This document shows positions 9,862 through 21,341 of a stretch of DNA of 64,000 bases, one piece after another. Source of the DNA: Paraspadella gotoi (lineage: Eukaryota; Chaetognatha); the NCBI GenBank assembly GCA_051294375.1, contig CM119270.1, positions 19,223,572 to 19,287,571 of the forward strand. Direction: 5' to 3'. Position 1 is the stretch's first letter, and each line of letters starts with the position of its first letter. A program made the position numbers and the translations under genes. The notes under the pieces are model-generated. The model did no database searches. It was not told where the DNA came from and was given only the letters and a program-made list of their open reading frames with translations.

Positions 9862-11624
9862 TCTCCCGCCGACTCTATTTAGTCTACTCTCGACGTAAGT
9901 ACGTAACTTTTCTCTAGACTCACGAAGTTCAGGGCTCTCATAACTCTCGAAATATGGGCTAAAATTTCTTTATATTCGAGGATCAGATGCGGGAATAATC
10001 GGTTTATTGCCCACCTGACGGATTTTAAGAAATTTCAAAATTTTGCGCTCCAAGCCCTAAATTTTTTTAAAATTATTTCTCATCTAGTCTTAAAAGTATT
10101 AACCCAAAATAATTAAAATTTTTATTGAAAGTCGTCCTAAGTTGAAGCTATAAAATGACGTAAAAAAATTTAAAAAAATATTTCTAATTTTTATGTTATT
10201 TTGAAAAGTTGTAAAAAAGCTATGATACCATTGTTCCTTTAAAAAGGGTTCAATTTTAAAAATTTTGGATACAAACAATTCTCTCTCTCGTGAGAATGTT
10301 GTAAGATTACTTTATCATTAAAAAAAATTTGTTTAACTAATGAAAATCTTTTTACAATTTGTCAAAAAAAAAGGAAATGCTAAATATATATGTTTAAATC
10401 TGAATTGTCTCAGTACATCCAAAAGTAGAAGCTATACTGATTCTAAATATACTTTCACATTTAAAAAATATTTTTTACAACCAGAGATATTTATTTACAA
10501 AGTGACAAAAAATTGTAAAATCAACCTTTTTTAAAGCTTAATAAAAACTGATGGAATGAATATTATTCAATGAAATTTTGCATTCTAATCCAAATAACCA
10601 ACAATTTTAAGACAACCAAAACTTGCAACCACTCACTTTCCCAAAAAAAAGATATACATTGAAAAAGATATATTTTTTAATTTGAAATCTATTTTTTTTA
10701 ATTTTCAATGAATTTTGATCGTTATTAATTAAAAAATCATAATAGATCAGTCAGTTCCTGGATAATCTATATACTCAATAAGTATTCATTCTGTCGAGAT
10801 CCACAGTTAGAATTATAAAAATAGGCTAATGATTGGTCAAATAAATATGGTAGGTAAATTTTGGAAGAAAATGATTGAATTAATTAAATCTTTTATGTTC
10901 ACCATAAGATAGCCCCTTTTCAAAGTTTTCTTGTTCCAAACGTCTGCCCTCGGCAAAGACAAAAAGAAGGACCCTGTTATGCAACTTACCATAAGGTAAG
11001 GTCGACAGTCTTGAAAATAATCTAACAAAGATAACAAGACCAAAATATTATTTAAGCGCTTTGCTTCATTAATCATTAACGATTCCCCAGTTGTTGTAAA
11101 AGTCTGAAAAATTTTCATCGCTGCTTTTAGTTAAGGTTATTGAGGGGTTGTTGAAAAGTGGTCAGTGTGAAATAGTAATAAAAATAATGAGTGAGAGATT
11201 AATGGAAAGAATGAAATATTCAATGTGAGATTGATGGAGAGAAAGAAAGATTGATTGGGAAATTGATAAAGAGAAAGGAAGAGAGAGTGAGAGTTTGATG
11301 GAGAGAAAGAAAAATTGAGAAATTGAAGGAGAAAAAAAAAGATTGATTAAGAAATTGATGTAGAGAGAAAGATTGATTGAGAGATAAATAAAATAATATT
11401 ATGGCAACGTGAATAAATTAGACAAAGTTTTAAATATTTAAAAATTAAAATTTTTAAAAATATATTCTGATAAAGATTAAAAAGTTAGATAAAGGTAAGT
11501 ACTACAAATTTTAAAAATATTAATGATAAATGGGTTAAATTAGACTTTTACTCACTCTTCATCCCTGTCCTCATCTTCACCTATTCTCACATCTTACCAC
11601 TGTCCCTTACTAAATTCTTTGTTG

Positions 11625-11661
<37 letters not shown>

Positions 11662-11701
11662 ACTCAATGTTTGTAAAAAATTTTTGTGTCTTTTTCAAAT
11701 G

Positions 11702-11737
11702 CTGATGAAGGCTTGAAGAACAAAGCCGAAACATGTC
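11702..11737 (+). ncRNA. Hammerhead ribozyme-like core (Penelope type)
   Basis: The core CTGATGA (11702-11708) is followed by a stem II GGCTT (11710-11714) / AAGCC (11723-11727), then GAAA (11728-11731), a minimal stem III with AC..GT, and the GTC cleavage triplet (11735-11737). This is the order of a type I hammerhead with tiny helix III, the form described for Penelope-like retroelements. Helix I is weak (G-C and U-A next to the core, then AAAT/ATTT with an internal loop). No reverse transcriptase is visible nearby, so it is probably a remnant. Confidence 0.5.
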
Positions 11738-13365
11738 CAAATTTTATGCTAATAAAATTATTTTGTTGTTCCACGAAAATTTCGTTTCTTCTAATTCAAC
11801 AAAACAACAAAAAGAAAGGATTAACACAATGTCTACCGAGAAAAACCTTAAAAATTATCATCATCATTGTTGAGGAACTAGTAGTCAGCCTGCCTTGCCA
11901 GGTGTATCTCCATCCTATGACCCATCGCGCCATTACTGGGGAGACTGCCGTCAACTTCCTCGCCGGAAGTGGCGCGGCCGCATACAGCGCCCCTTTGGTG
12001 GCGCCGTTGCGAGTGACGCCGAGACCCTTTGTCGGCGAGGGTGTCAGCCTCTTTGTCACTGCCTCAGTCAGTTGTCCACAAGTCCATCAGAAGTGTGGGA
12101 CACCACAAAGTCTATTGCCCTCGTACAAGACGTCATGATCTGCTACAAGTGGTGACAAAACGTGACTGAGTGGCAACGTGCCTCAGGTCCCTGTAAAAAG
12201 GTCGTTTAGGACGGGTTGAGGTCTCACAGTGACTGGTCTCTCTGTGAAACGTGAAAAGGTAAGAGCATAGAAAGGCAGATAGGCTTGAGTAGAACAAATG
12301 TAGAAAGCGAATCATGATGAGCAAAATACTATCTAGGAAAAAGTTAGCAAACATTTTTTTTTATAGTTCATTTATTCAATAAAAAATATACAAACATGGT
12401 AAAACATTCTCATATTTGTATGCCCTCCTCGGCATCGACATGCCTGCATTTGTTCTGGGCATGCTCTCGTAAAGTGAATTGAGGTAGAAGTAAATGTTTT
12501 TCCACACCGTAAAAAATTGCAATGGTGGAACGAGGGATTCCAAGTCTATTGCTGATGAATTGTTGCGTCTTTCCTCTTTCTCAGAGCTACATTCACTTTA
12601 TGAACCAAGAAGGGGCTGTCTATTCGGCATAACCAAATTAAAAAAATGAAAAAAATAACTAACTCAATTTGAAATAGCAAACAATAACTCAATACCAAGA
12701 ATTGTGGAAAACTAAAGGATTTTTTCGCCATTTTCACTTGAGGTAGCAATCTTATTTTGCCTCTCACTTCTATACGGTGATCTACGAAAAATGGAAGGAA
12801 GCAACTGAAGGAAATTTAGTGTAGAATCTGAAACATCCTGATTTTTTAAAAATCGACAATTTTTCGAGTAGATATCCTCAATTAAAAATGTTCTAACTTT
12901 TTCTAGATAGTAAACAGATAGCAATGGCATCTCTCAACAATAATCATCATCCATTAAATTTAATAGTTTTGTTAATTTTCATTGACAAATTCATTAAAAT
13001 TTCAAAAATTTCAAAAAAAATAATACTCTTCTAACTTTTCAATCTCTATCAGAATCCGTTAAAAAAATTAGAATTTAATAAAAAAATTTTGGACATTATA
13101 TAGTATTTGGATAATATAAAATAGCTTCCATGCGTTTAACCATAAGATAAATATTAATTTTTTAAATTTTACATCTTTAATAAACACATTAACATATTTA
13201 TACCAGACTTTTGTTAGTTCATTACTTATTACTCTGTTGTCGGTCCGTCGGTCCTCCCAACTTTTGTTGGTAAAATCATTTTATCATATCAGAAAATCGA
13301 ATTATGATAAATAATGCAAAAAAAAAGAATTTGATATTCAACAACAATTTTTTTATTTATAAACG

Positions 13366-13401
13366 GACATGTTTCGGCTTTGTAATTCAAAACCATCATC
13401 A
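13366..13401 (-). ncRNA. Second hammerhead-like motif, inverted
   Basis: On the minus strand the order is TGATGA, GGTTT...AAAGCC (stem II with a G-U pair), GAAAC, AT, GTC, then CGTTTATA. Sequence before the core (TATAAAC) pairs with GTTTATA after the cleavage site, giving a good helix I. The conserved C of CTGATGA is T here, so catalysis may be lost. It shares AAAGCCGAAACATGTCC exactly with the motif at 11702-11737. Confidence 0.45.
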
Positions 13402-13529
13402 AGGTTTATAGAATTTGTAAAATTATAGGCAAACTACGTATGTGAAAAAGAAGAGGGAGAGAGAGAGAGAGAGAGAGAGAGACTGTCATAGACATAGGTA
13501 CAAGTATTCGAATATAGCTCTCTCTCTCT

Positions 13530-13700
13530 CTCTCTCTCTTTCTAACTGCTTATCCCTAATCCCAACGCTAATCCTAAAACCAGATTTCTAATCCTTATCC
13601 CTTGCCTTAATCCTCATCCTTAACCCTAATCCCTAACCCTATCCATAAATTATTCCCTCAATCTAAACTTATCCCTAACCAAAACCCTAAGAAAAACTTA
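13530..13700. repeat. Degenerate CCCTAA/CCTAAT-like tract
   Basis: Runs such as CTTAACCCTAATCCCTAACC recur with many substitutions. It resembles an interstitial telomere-like minisatellite. Similar degenerate GGGTTAG-like patches occur near 42220-42260, 44830-44880 and 58060-58150. Confidence 0.5.
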
Positions 13701-14693
13701 ATGAGAACGCCGGCCGTAATTTTCATTGGTAAGCTTTCAGCAATAACAACGCGCAACCTTTGATTTCTGCCCTCTCTCTTTTTCTCACTCACTCACTCAC
13801 TTGCTAACTCACTTACTCGTCAATTACTTTTCACACACTCTTTTTCAACTGATGTCTTTGTCTTTGTTTTTTCCGCACTGTCTGTAAATATTGACGCGAC
13901 GCTTACTGTTATAAATATTTTTACCCTACAAAAAATTAATTTTCTCAATCTTAAACTTGTTGTGTTAACACTGCACATTTTGGTTAATAACTTTGAAACT
14001 AATCAAAAATTTTAAAATCTGTTTTCTTTCATTTTAAACTTTAAGTGGTATAAAATTACAGATACAAAATTTTAATTAATAATTTTTAGTGGCTAGTTTT
14101 TATAAGTGATTGAAAATTGTGTTTTTTTAGGTATTTTTGACAGTTATTGGGTCATATTACTCAAAGTTAATTTTTAAAAGTCTATATATATACATATATT
14201 TGGAATCAGCTTGATCCCCTCTTTGTCTTGGGACAGAAAAATTTAATATAGACTGCATATCTCAAAAAAGGACAAAATGTTTTAATCTTGTAATCCAAGT
14301 TTTTCTAATGTGGTAATATTTTTTTTTTAATTTGGGGTTGTCTTAGGTTAAAGTGCACGTTTTACAATATTTTAAAATCATCACGTAATTTGATTTATTA
14401 TTTTTGACTATTTTAGTAAAAAAGTTTTTAAACTGATTTTTATGTGATAACTCCTAATGTTTTTTAAAATACCTCCCTGAAATTACATCAATATGTGCGG
14501 GCATGTTAGTCGATTATATGGACCAAAATAAAACAATTAAAAAAGAAATAGCTGTTTTAGAAGCAAAACAAAATAAAAAATAAATCAAGACCTTAGCGCA
14601 AAATTTTTGAATTGATTATTTTCCATCAGGTGGGCAATAGAGCAAATTTTCCTTCATCTTTTTACGAAATCTTAGCTCATTATAACGATAACT

Positions 14694-14942
14694 TTATGAG
14701 TTATTCATTCCCTGAACTTCGTGGAGTCTAGAGAAAAGGTACTGTAAGTTCTTCGTCTCCAACGCCCTCCACTCGGCGAGCTTAAACCACAGAGTCAAGA
14801 GTTCGCTTCCATTCGGTTTTGTCTCTTGAATTCTCACGGAATTTGTCTTTAAGTTTGCGTGACAAGTGACGCTAATGCGCTCTCCGATTGAAAACCGAGT
14901 AAACACGGACGAGTTCATCTTCTTTTTTTTTTCTTCTTTCAC
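14694..14942 (-). CDS. 82-residue PC4-like protein
   Basis: An intact frame from ATG 14942. After a Lys-rich start, residues 15-70 read ERISVTCHANLKTNSVRIQE, then GSELLTLWFKLAEWRAL and a C-terminal helix. This matches the PC4/p15 order of two strands, a loop, a strand and the (L)-x-x-x-E-W helix start, with a conserved Trp. PC4 binds ssDNA as a dimer; its size, about 80 residues, fits a single domain. It is the best PC4-like match among the four candidates here. An upstream TATA-like TTTTATACTC lies near 15030-15040. Confidence 0.55.
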   Translation of the reverse strand: MKEEKKKKMNSSVFTRFSIGERISVTCHANLKTNSVRIQETKPNGSELLTLWFKLAEWRALETKNLQYLFSRLHEVQGMNNS

Positions 14943-15059
14943 CTTCGATGTAATAAATAAGACGAGGGCGATGATTTAAGAGATCGCGATTGTCACGAAG
15001 AAAAGTTTGTTTGATCTTCTAATGGATCCTCTTTTATACTCTGGTTCGCTAAGAGCGTC

Positions 15060-16270
15060 TTTCTCGAAGGAAAAAAAGAGAGAGAGAGACAGAGAGAGAG
15101 GGAGATTGAGAGAGAGAGAAAAATGCGGGATCTCTTAGTGTATCACTCTCTCTTTTTTTTTTCCCCCCGATGTTGTCTCGCAATAAGTTATCGTCATTTT
15201 GGCTTTTTTTTTATTTGGAATCAATTCAACTTTTTTTTATATTTAAAAACAGATATCTCCGCCTCCACATTAGCCGCTCTTTAACATCTAGAGCCGTCGA
15301 TGGGGGGCAAGGGAAAGGACTGTCTCTCTCTCTCCCAAACTCTCCCGCCAACCAAACGTCGTCCCTTCGCCATTCCGACCAGACATCGTCCCTTTGCCAT
15401 CTTTGCCATCGTCGTCTTCTCTCACATTTTTTGGATTATTTTTTTGGATTAAACAATGTAAGTTGATTTATTTTAAATTTTTAAATTTTTTTTGTAGAGA
15501 TTTAGTCGCGACATATTATCACCAGTTAATGAATTATCCGATGCCAGCTTTTTTTTTTGGGAGTGTCTACGAAAAGCCTTTCTTAAACTATAGATTTCAA
15601 ACTAATAAAATTACTACTTTCTAGGGTTTCATTTAATTCTTCGGGTCATTCTTGATTTTAAAAATCGGTTTGGAATAGTTATCTTGTCATTAAGCACAAC
15701 GCACTGTTGCTTATTCTAAGACTTCAAAATTCGCTATGACAAAAGTTTCTTTCAGAGTTTTTGAACTAATTGAGCAGAAAAAATCTATTTTAACTGTTGC
15801 GTTATAAATCTACTTTTAACTATTGGCTTAAAAAAAAAAGGAAAATTAAGCTTCTCGCGAGAAGAAATCGAGCGTAGACACTCACGACTTAGTTAGAATC
15901 AGCGATTTTTGTCCACAAATCCATTGAAAGTGTCTGGGGTCGAAGAAGTGGGACTCCACAAGTCTATTTGCCACATGACAAGACGTCATGATTCTGCTAC
16001 AAGTGGTGACAAAACGTGACTGCAGTGACAACGTGCCTCATGTGTCCCCATAAAAAGGCAGTTTTGGGACGGGCACAGTCTCACTGTGACTGGTCCCAGT
16101 CTCACAAAATTTTAAAATTTCATGCAACATTTTTCGAATCTAAACATGTTTTCTCACTTTCCATTCCCCATACCCCTAAAATCGCTATCTAATAAATGTT
16201 TATAACAATTATAAAAAGTTCTTTACAATGATTTTCTAATTGGTTTAGACATAAATTTTGTCTAAATTCT
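15060..16270. repeat. Block duplicated at 19280-20725
   Basis: From the GA tract and the CTCCCGCCAACCAAACGTCG segment through GAGCGTAGACACTCACGACT and the CTACAAGTGGTGACAAAACGTGACT segment to the TTCATGCAACATTTTTCGAATC block, the order and sequence repeat at 19.3-20.7 kb with many 1-3-bp indels. Part of it (CACAAGTCC... GGTGACAAAACGTGACTG) also occurs at about 12070-12240. The second copy carries more indels, as in uncorrected reads. Confidence 0.7.
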
Positions 16271-17224
16271 TCGCCATCGAATTCCTCTTCTCGCCCGAAT
16301 CGGGATCTCTCCCTGTTTCTTCTCATATTTTCTAATACTCTTATTTTTTCTTTTATAGTATTTATTAATGCTCGATGTTCGTTTGGGCAGAGAGGGTCGA
16401 TTTTTTAATTGATGTTGAATCAATTTATTTACTTTTAATAAAATGGTGAAAACCACCAATAAAGATTCCTACGGTCAATCCCGACTGTAAAAAATTTATC
16501 ACCAAATTCATCGTTACATCGCCTTCTTCCTTTATTCTCTGTTGCAGTTTAGCAGTTTTGGTTATTCCCAACGAAATGGTCGAATCTTCATAACCTATGG
16601 AACTAGTCCATGGGTTAGTTATTTTTGAAAGCGGTTTTATTTTGTTCCATCTTACTAGTAGTATGAATTCCATCATCATTTGTTATCCTGTTGTCATCAT
16701 CGTTGTCCAAGTTAACTCCGTGGAACTTAACATTTTGCCGCTCGTGCTTTTTGTTTCATCAATTTTGGTCGTTTTCGTCGGTTCCAGCGGTTTTAGTGGT
16801 GGTGGGTGGTTCTATCGTCGCTTCCATGTGCCGTCGTCGTCTCTTCGTCTACTCTCCTACCAGTTACTCCCTTGGTCGTCATCGTCATTTTGTTCGTCTC
16901 GCTCACTTCTTTTGTTCATCTCGCTCGTGTTGAACTTATTTCGATATCGTTCGATCCGTGCTCCATGGTGGTGTCGTGATGGAAACGTCTCGTCCTAACT
17001 ATCGTCGTTGACTTTTTTGTCCACCAGAAAGGGGGACGCGTTTTCTTCACCGTTGACCCTTTCGGTTTTACCGTAAGTATCTTAATGGGTTTTTTTTATT
17101 ATTTAAACAATATTTTAATAAAATAAAGTATTACTAACGAGTTTACCTGATCGGGTTCCACCACGCAAAAAACATCTTTTAACAGTAAGTAAAAGATTAA
17201 CGAGGTTGTAAGGACAGTTTTCAT
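16262..17224 (-). CDS. Mucin-like single-pass membrane glycoprotein, copy B, frame-disrupted
   Basis: Exon 1 (17224-17147, 26 codons) encodes a signal peptide MKTVLTTSLIFYLLLKDVFC followed by VVEPDQ, ending exactly at a GTAAAC donor. Exon 2 starts at 17080 after TTAAG, phase 0, and contains TRPPFWWT, then a Thr-rich region in shifting frames. The C-terminal part has a hydrophobic segment containing FLQSGLTVGIFIGGF, then a basic tail with KNRPSLPKRTSSINK. Copy C at 30.9 kb shares VVEPDQ, RPPLWWT, the hydrophobic segment (NSGLNIGIFI) and NRPYPPKSTSSI. At least two frame changes occur between exon 2 start and the tail. The role is unknown; topology suggests a surface type I protein. Confidence 0.6.
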
Positions 17225-17447
17225 TTTTAGCTGTTATTACGTTATTACAACGTCGATTTTGGATCGAGACTGATTTCTTTAAAAAGAATCGATAAGGCCG
17301 GCGGAACGTAGCCAAAGTTTTTTTGATAATAGAGAGATAGAGGGAAAAAAATAAAAAATACACACTGTGTAATCATGAAACCGAGCCACTTATTCTTGAC
17401 TTTTGAGTTTTGACATTTCAAGTGCTTTCAATATGGGTATAAATAAG

Positions 17448-18390
17448 NNNNNNNNNNNNNNNNNNNNNNNNNNNNNNNNNNNNNNNNNNNNNNNNNNNNN
17501 NNNNNNNNNNNNNNNNNNNNNNNNNNNNNNNNNNNNNNNNNNNNNNNNNNNNNNNNNNNNNNNNNNNNNNNNNNNNNNNNNNNNNNNNNNNNNNNNNNNN
17601 NNNNNNNNNNNNNNNNNNNNNNNNNNNNNNNNNNNNNNNNNNNNNNNNNNNNNNNNNNNNNNNNNNNNNNNNNNNNNNNNNNNNNNNNNNNNNNNNNNNN
17701 NNNNNNNNNNNNNNNNNNNNNNNNNNNNNNNNNNNNNNNNNNNNNNNNNNNNNNNNNNNNNNNNNNNNNNNNNNNNNNNNNNNNNNNNNNNNNNNNNNNN
17801 NNNNNNNNNNNNNNNNNNNNNNNNNNNNNNNNNNNNNNNNNNNNNNNNNNNNNNNNNNNNNNNNNNNNNNNNNNNNNNNNNNNNNNNNNNNNNNNNNNNN
17901 NNNNNNNNNNNNNNNNNNNNNNNNNNNNNNNNNNNNNNNNNNNNNNNNNNNNNNNNNNNNNNNNNNNNNNNNNNNNNNNNNNNNNNNNNNNNNNNNNNNN
18001 NNNNNNNNNNNNNNNNNNNNNNNNNNNNNNNNNNNNNNNNNNNNNNNNNNNNNNNNNNNNNNNNNNNNNNNNNNNNNNNNNNNNNNNNNNNNNNNNNNNN
18101 NNNNNNNNNNNNNNNNNNNNNNNNNNNNNNNNNNNNNNNNNNNNNNNNNNNNNNNNNNNNNNNNNNNNNNNNNNNNNNNNNNNNNNNNNNNNNNNNNNNN
18201 NNNNNNNNNNNNNNNNNNNNNNNNNNNNNNNNNNNNNNNNNNNNNNNNNNNNNNNNNNNNNNNNNNNNNNNNNNNNNNNNNNNNNNNNNNNNNNNNNNNN
18301 NNNNNNNNNNNNNNNNNNNNNNNNNNNNNNNNNNNNNNNNNNNNNNNNNNNNNNNNNNNNNNNNNNNNNNNNNNNNNNNNNNNNNNNNNN
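17448..18390. other. Assembly gap (943 N)
   Basis: A run of N. By analogy with the layouts at 3.3-3.7 and 30.7-30.9 kb, a divergent RING gene upstream of glycoprotein B could lie in this gap. ORFs drawn across it are meaningless. Confidence 0.95.
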
Positions 18391-18660
18391 TGATTATGAA
18401 TGATGTCCTGATCTTTTCCATCCTTGGCCCGCAACTCCTCGATCCTTTGCGCCGTGACCTCCATCTTCTTTTCATTTTCAATAAAATTGTTTGACGCCTG
18501 AGTAAACTCAACGACTTCCTTTTGCAAGACACAGGTTGGTTAAAGTTTCAGATCTTCGGGACTGTGCTCTCTCTCTCCAACAAAAGTTTTTTTTACACCT
18601 CAAATCGAGCACCACTATGTCGGAATAATACTTGCACAGAGAAAAATATACTTTGTCTCT
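18391..18660 (-). pseudogene. Coiled-coil gene fragment, copy A
   Basis: This matches the coiled-coil gene at 27857-28230, including AQRIEELRAKDG and FTQASNNFIENEKK on the minus strand. Its 3' end is lost in the gap and its 5' end diverges at about 18660 into a different repeat. Confidence 0.55.
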
Positions 18661-18830
18661 CATCTTGCCTCGAACTTTGCACAGGCTTTGGTCGGTTTAA
18701 GGCCTCCATCACTCTTTCACAAGATAATACATAGCAGTCCCTGCAAGCTTTCCTATTCAAGGTCAAGACTTCTCACAGTCGCCTGGTTTTTATTCACCAT
18801 CCCAGAGTACCTGCTCCCTATCAATAGAAG
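18661..18830. repeat. Dispersed repeat, also near 41570-41725 and 44180-44335
   Basis: The segments share CTTT(G)..AGGC, AAGGCCT, CACTCT, the CACTGCAAGCTTT / CCCTGCAAGCTTT core, CTCACAG and CC(CA)(G)AGTACCTG in order, at about 80 percent resemblance by eye. Family unknown; no ORF. Confidence 0.5.
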
Positions 18831-19019
18831 TGTAATAAATTTAAAACAGGATTTTTTCAAAAATACTTTATTGATGCACCACAATCAATATTTAAAATTA
18901 TTTGGTTTTTGTTTTATTATGATTTATAAAAAAAATTTATCCCTGTTGATGGTACCAAATTCATCATTAATATTAATTGTTGAGCCAGCCGGGGTTTGCA
19001 ATAATAGCAATACCGAAAA

Positions 19020-20545
19020 ATTTTTTTAAGAAAAGTTTTTTGATTTTAATAATTTTGTATAGTTGTTATTATGAATTGTATTTCTTTTAAACAGTAATCC
19101 AGAAAATTTGAAGTTTTTTTCCTTTGATTCCGTCAACAGTGTATATTATCTCATTTCTAAGAAAAAGATTTTGCGCGAAGAAAAAGTTGTTGTTGTTTGT
19201 GTCTTGCTTTGTTGTTCTTTCAACCCGAACCTTATTTAATCTGAGTTAGGGACGCCAAACAAACGCTATTTCGGGGAGAGGAAAGAAAAGAGAGAGAGAT
19301 GAAGAGAGAGAAAGAAAGAGTGAGAGAGAGAGAGAGATTTTATAATTTTTTGTGATTTGTCCTAATATCCAAACAATTCTCTTTAATCTTTCAGTATTTT
19401 TCTGTTTAAGATTTCTCTTTCTCTCTCTCTCTCTCCTCTCTCAAAAGTCATCTCTCTCTCGTCGGAAACTCTCTCTCTTCTCATGCTCAGTCTCCTTCCA
19501 TAATCTTCTCTCTCTCTCGTTCTCTCACTCCTCGTTCCTCTATGACATGGACGAATTCGCAATTCGAGCTGCACTTTCAATCATCTCTCTCTCATCATCG
19601 CTCATCACTCTCTCTCTCCTCTATCTCGGTCATCATCTCTTCTCTCACTCTCCAACAACCGCTCTGTTACCTTAGCCTCCTGATCAGGAATCTCAGGAAC
19701 GTCTCTCTCTTTCTCTCTCCCCCAAACTCCCGGCAACCCAAACGTCGGGTCCTTTCGCACATTCCGCCAACATTATACGGTCCCTTTGGCCAATCTTTGC
19801 CGACGTCGTCTTCTCTCACATTTTTAATTATTTTTCTTTGGGAATAAACAATGTAAAGTTGATTTATTTAAATTTTAAAATTTTTTGTAAAGATTTAAGC
19901 GCGACACTTATTATCACACGCATAATGATAATCCGATGGCGCTTTTTTTTTGGCCTGTCTACAAAGCCTTGTTCTTAAACTAATTCGATCATCACAACTA
20001 ATTAAAATTACTACCTTTTCTAGGTTTCATTTAAATCTTCGGGTCCATTCTTGATTTTAAAAATCAGTTTGGAATAGCTATCTGCTCTGTCATTAAGCAC
20101 AACGCCAGGCACTGTTCTTATTCTAAGAGCTTCAAAATTCGCTATGACAAAGAGTCTATTCAGAGTTTTGAACTAATTGAGCAGAAAAAATCTATTTTAA
20201 CTGTTGCGTGTATAAATAAATCTACTGTTTAACATATTGCTTAAAAAGAAAGAAAATTTTTAGCCCTTTCCCCCTCGGGATCGAAGGGGAAAAAGAAATC
20301 GAGCGTAGACACTCACGACTAGTTAGAATCAGCGATTTTTGTACCAGGGCGAACAATTTCCATTGAAGCAGGTCTGGGGTCGAAAGTGGGACCTCCACAT
20401 CCTATTGTCCACATGAAACAAGCGTCTGAATCTGCTACCAATGTGCAAAACGTGACTGAGTGACAACGTGCCTCAAGTTGTCCCCGGTAAAAAGGCCGTT
20501 GGAACGGCTGAAGTCTCAAACTGAGTGGACTGGTCTCAGTCTTCC
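19020..20545. other. Gene-free stretch with CT/GA tracts and duplicated block
   Basis: The stretch contains (GA)n and (CT)n tracts at 19285-19640 and the second copy of the 15.06-16.27 kb block. The ORFs at 19352-19847 derive from CT-rich DNA and are not supported. Confidence 0.6.
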
Positions 20546-20869
20546 ACAAAATTTAAATATTTTCACTGAAATTTCTTCGAAATCTAAACATGTTTTCTTC
20601 ACTTTTCACATTTCCCCCCATCAACCCCTAAAATCGCATAATCTAATTAATGTTCTACTAACAATTATAAAAGTTCTTTACAAATGATTCTACATTGGTT
20701 AGACATAAATTTGTTCCTAATTCTTCAAGATAAAGCGTTACAAGCATCTAAATAATTTTTTCAAAAAACATTTATCATCAGCTCTCTCTCTTAAATTTTA
20801 TCAGAAAAAGGTCTACTTAAGTTACCATGAATTTATTTTAAAAAGGAAGAGTCCGTCTTCGACCAAATG

Positions 20870-21305
20870 CTAAAAAAGGATGAATGTTTCAATCCGTTAT
20901 TGATAGTAAGGAATTAAAGGATTCCTGATCTTCTCCATCTTGCCTGCACTCCGCTCGCTTCTGCGCCGACCGCCGCGACCCATCGTCCATTTCTTGTTCA
21001 GTTTTCAATAAAATGTTTGAGCCCGCCTGATAAACCAAACGACTTTCCTTTTCAAAGAACCACACAGTTACGTTCAATTTCAAGATCTTCGGGCAACTGG
21101 TGCGCTCTCTCTCCTCCTACCAACAAAAGTTCTTTACACCTAAAATCGACTGCGCGCGCACTACGCTCCGAAATCACTTGCAGAAATAACTTTGCTTCTA
21201 TGAAAAACAACTTCTTCCACGAGTGTGCAGATTTAAAAAACACGTTTGATTTTCTTGGAATTGANNNNNNNNNNNNNNNNNNNNNNNNNGAATTGAGAAG
21301 GGCAT
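20870..21305 (-). pseudogene. Coiled-coil gene, copy B (indel-damaged, gap inside)
   Basis: Matches 27857-28230 but is split by several indels and a 25-N gap at 21265-21289. Start ATG and first codons (MPFSI) are visible around 21305-21290. Confidence 0.5.
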
Positions 21306-21341
21306 ATTTTGTTTTAACTAAAATGTAAGCTAATTATTTAA

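Larger units (their letters stand above)
9862..14690. other. Gene-free AT-rich tract with repeats
   Basis: I find no convincing CDS. The tract holds GA-rich minisatellite-like DNA at 11200-11390, a (CT)n tract at 11631-11657, two hammerhead-like motifs, a GC-richer dispersed repeat at about 11890-12240, a (GA)n/(CT)n pair at 13455-13540, and a degenerate CCCTAA-type tract. The ORFs at 10837-11118 and 11895-12155 lack family signals. Confidence 0.55.

Noticed and set aside
11796-12155. Overlapping ORFs in the GC-rich patch near 12 kb
   Set aside because: The patch joins a dispersed repeat whose other copies do not keep the frames; no domain was recognised.
17390-18532. Long ORFs of 363-380 residues on both strands
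   Set aside because: They run through 943 N; only the ends are real sequence, and the minus-strand end belongs to the coiled-coil gene fragment.
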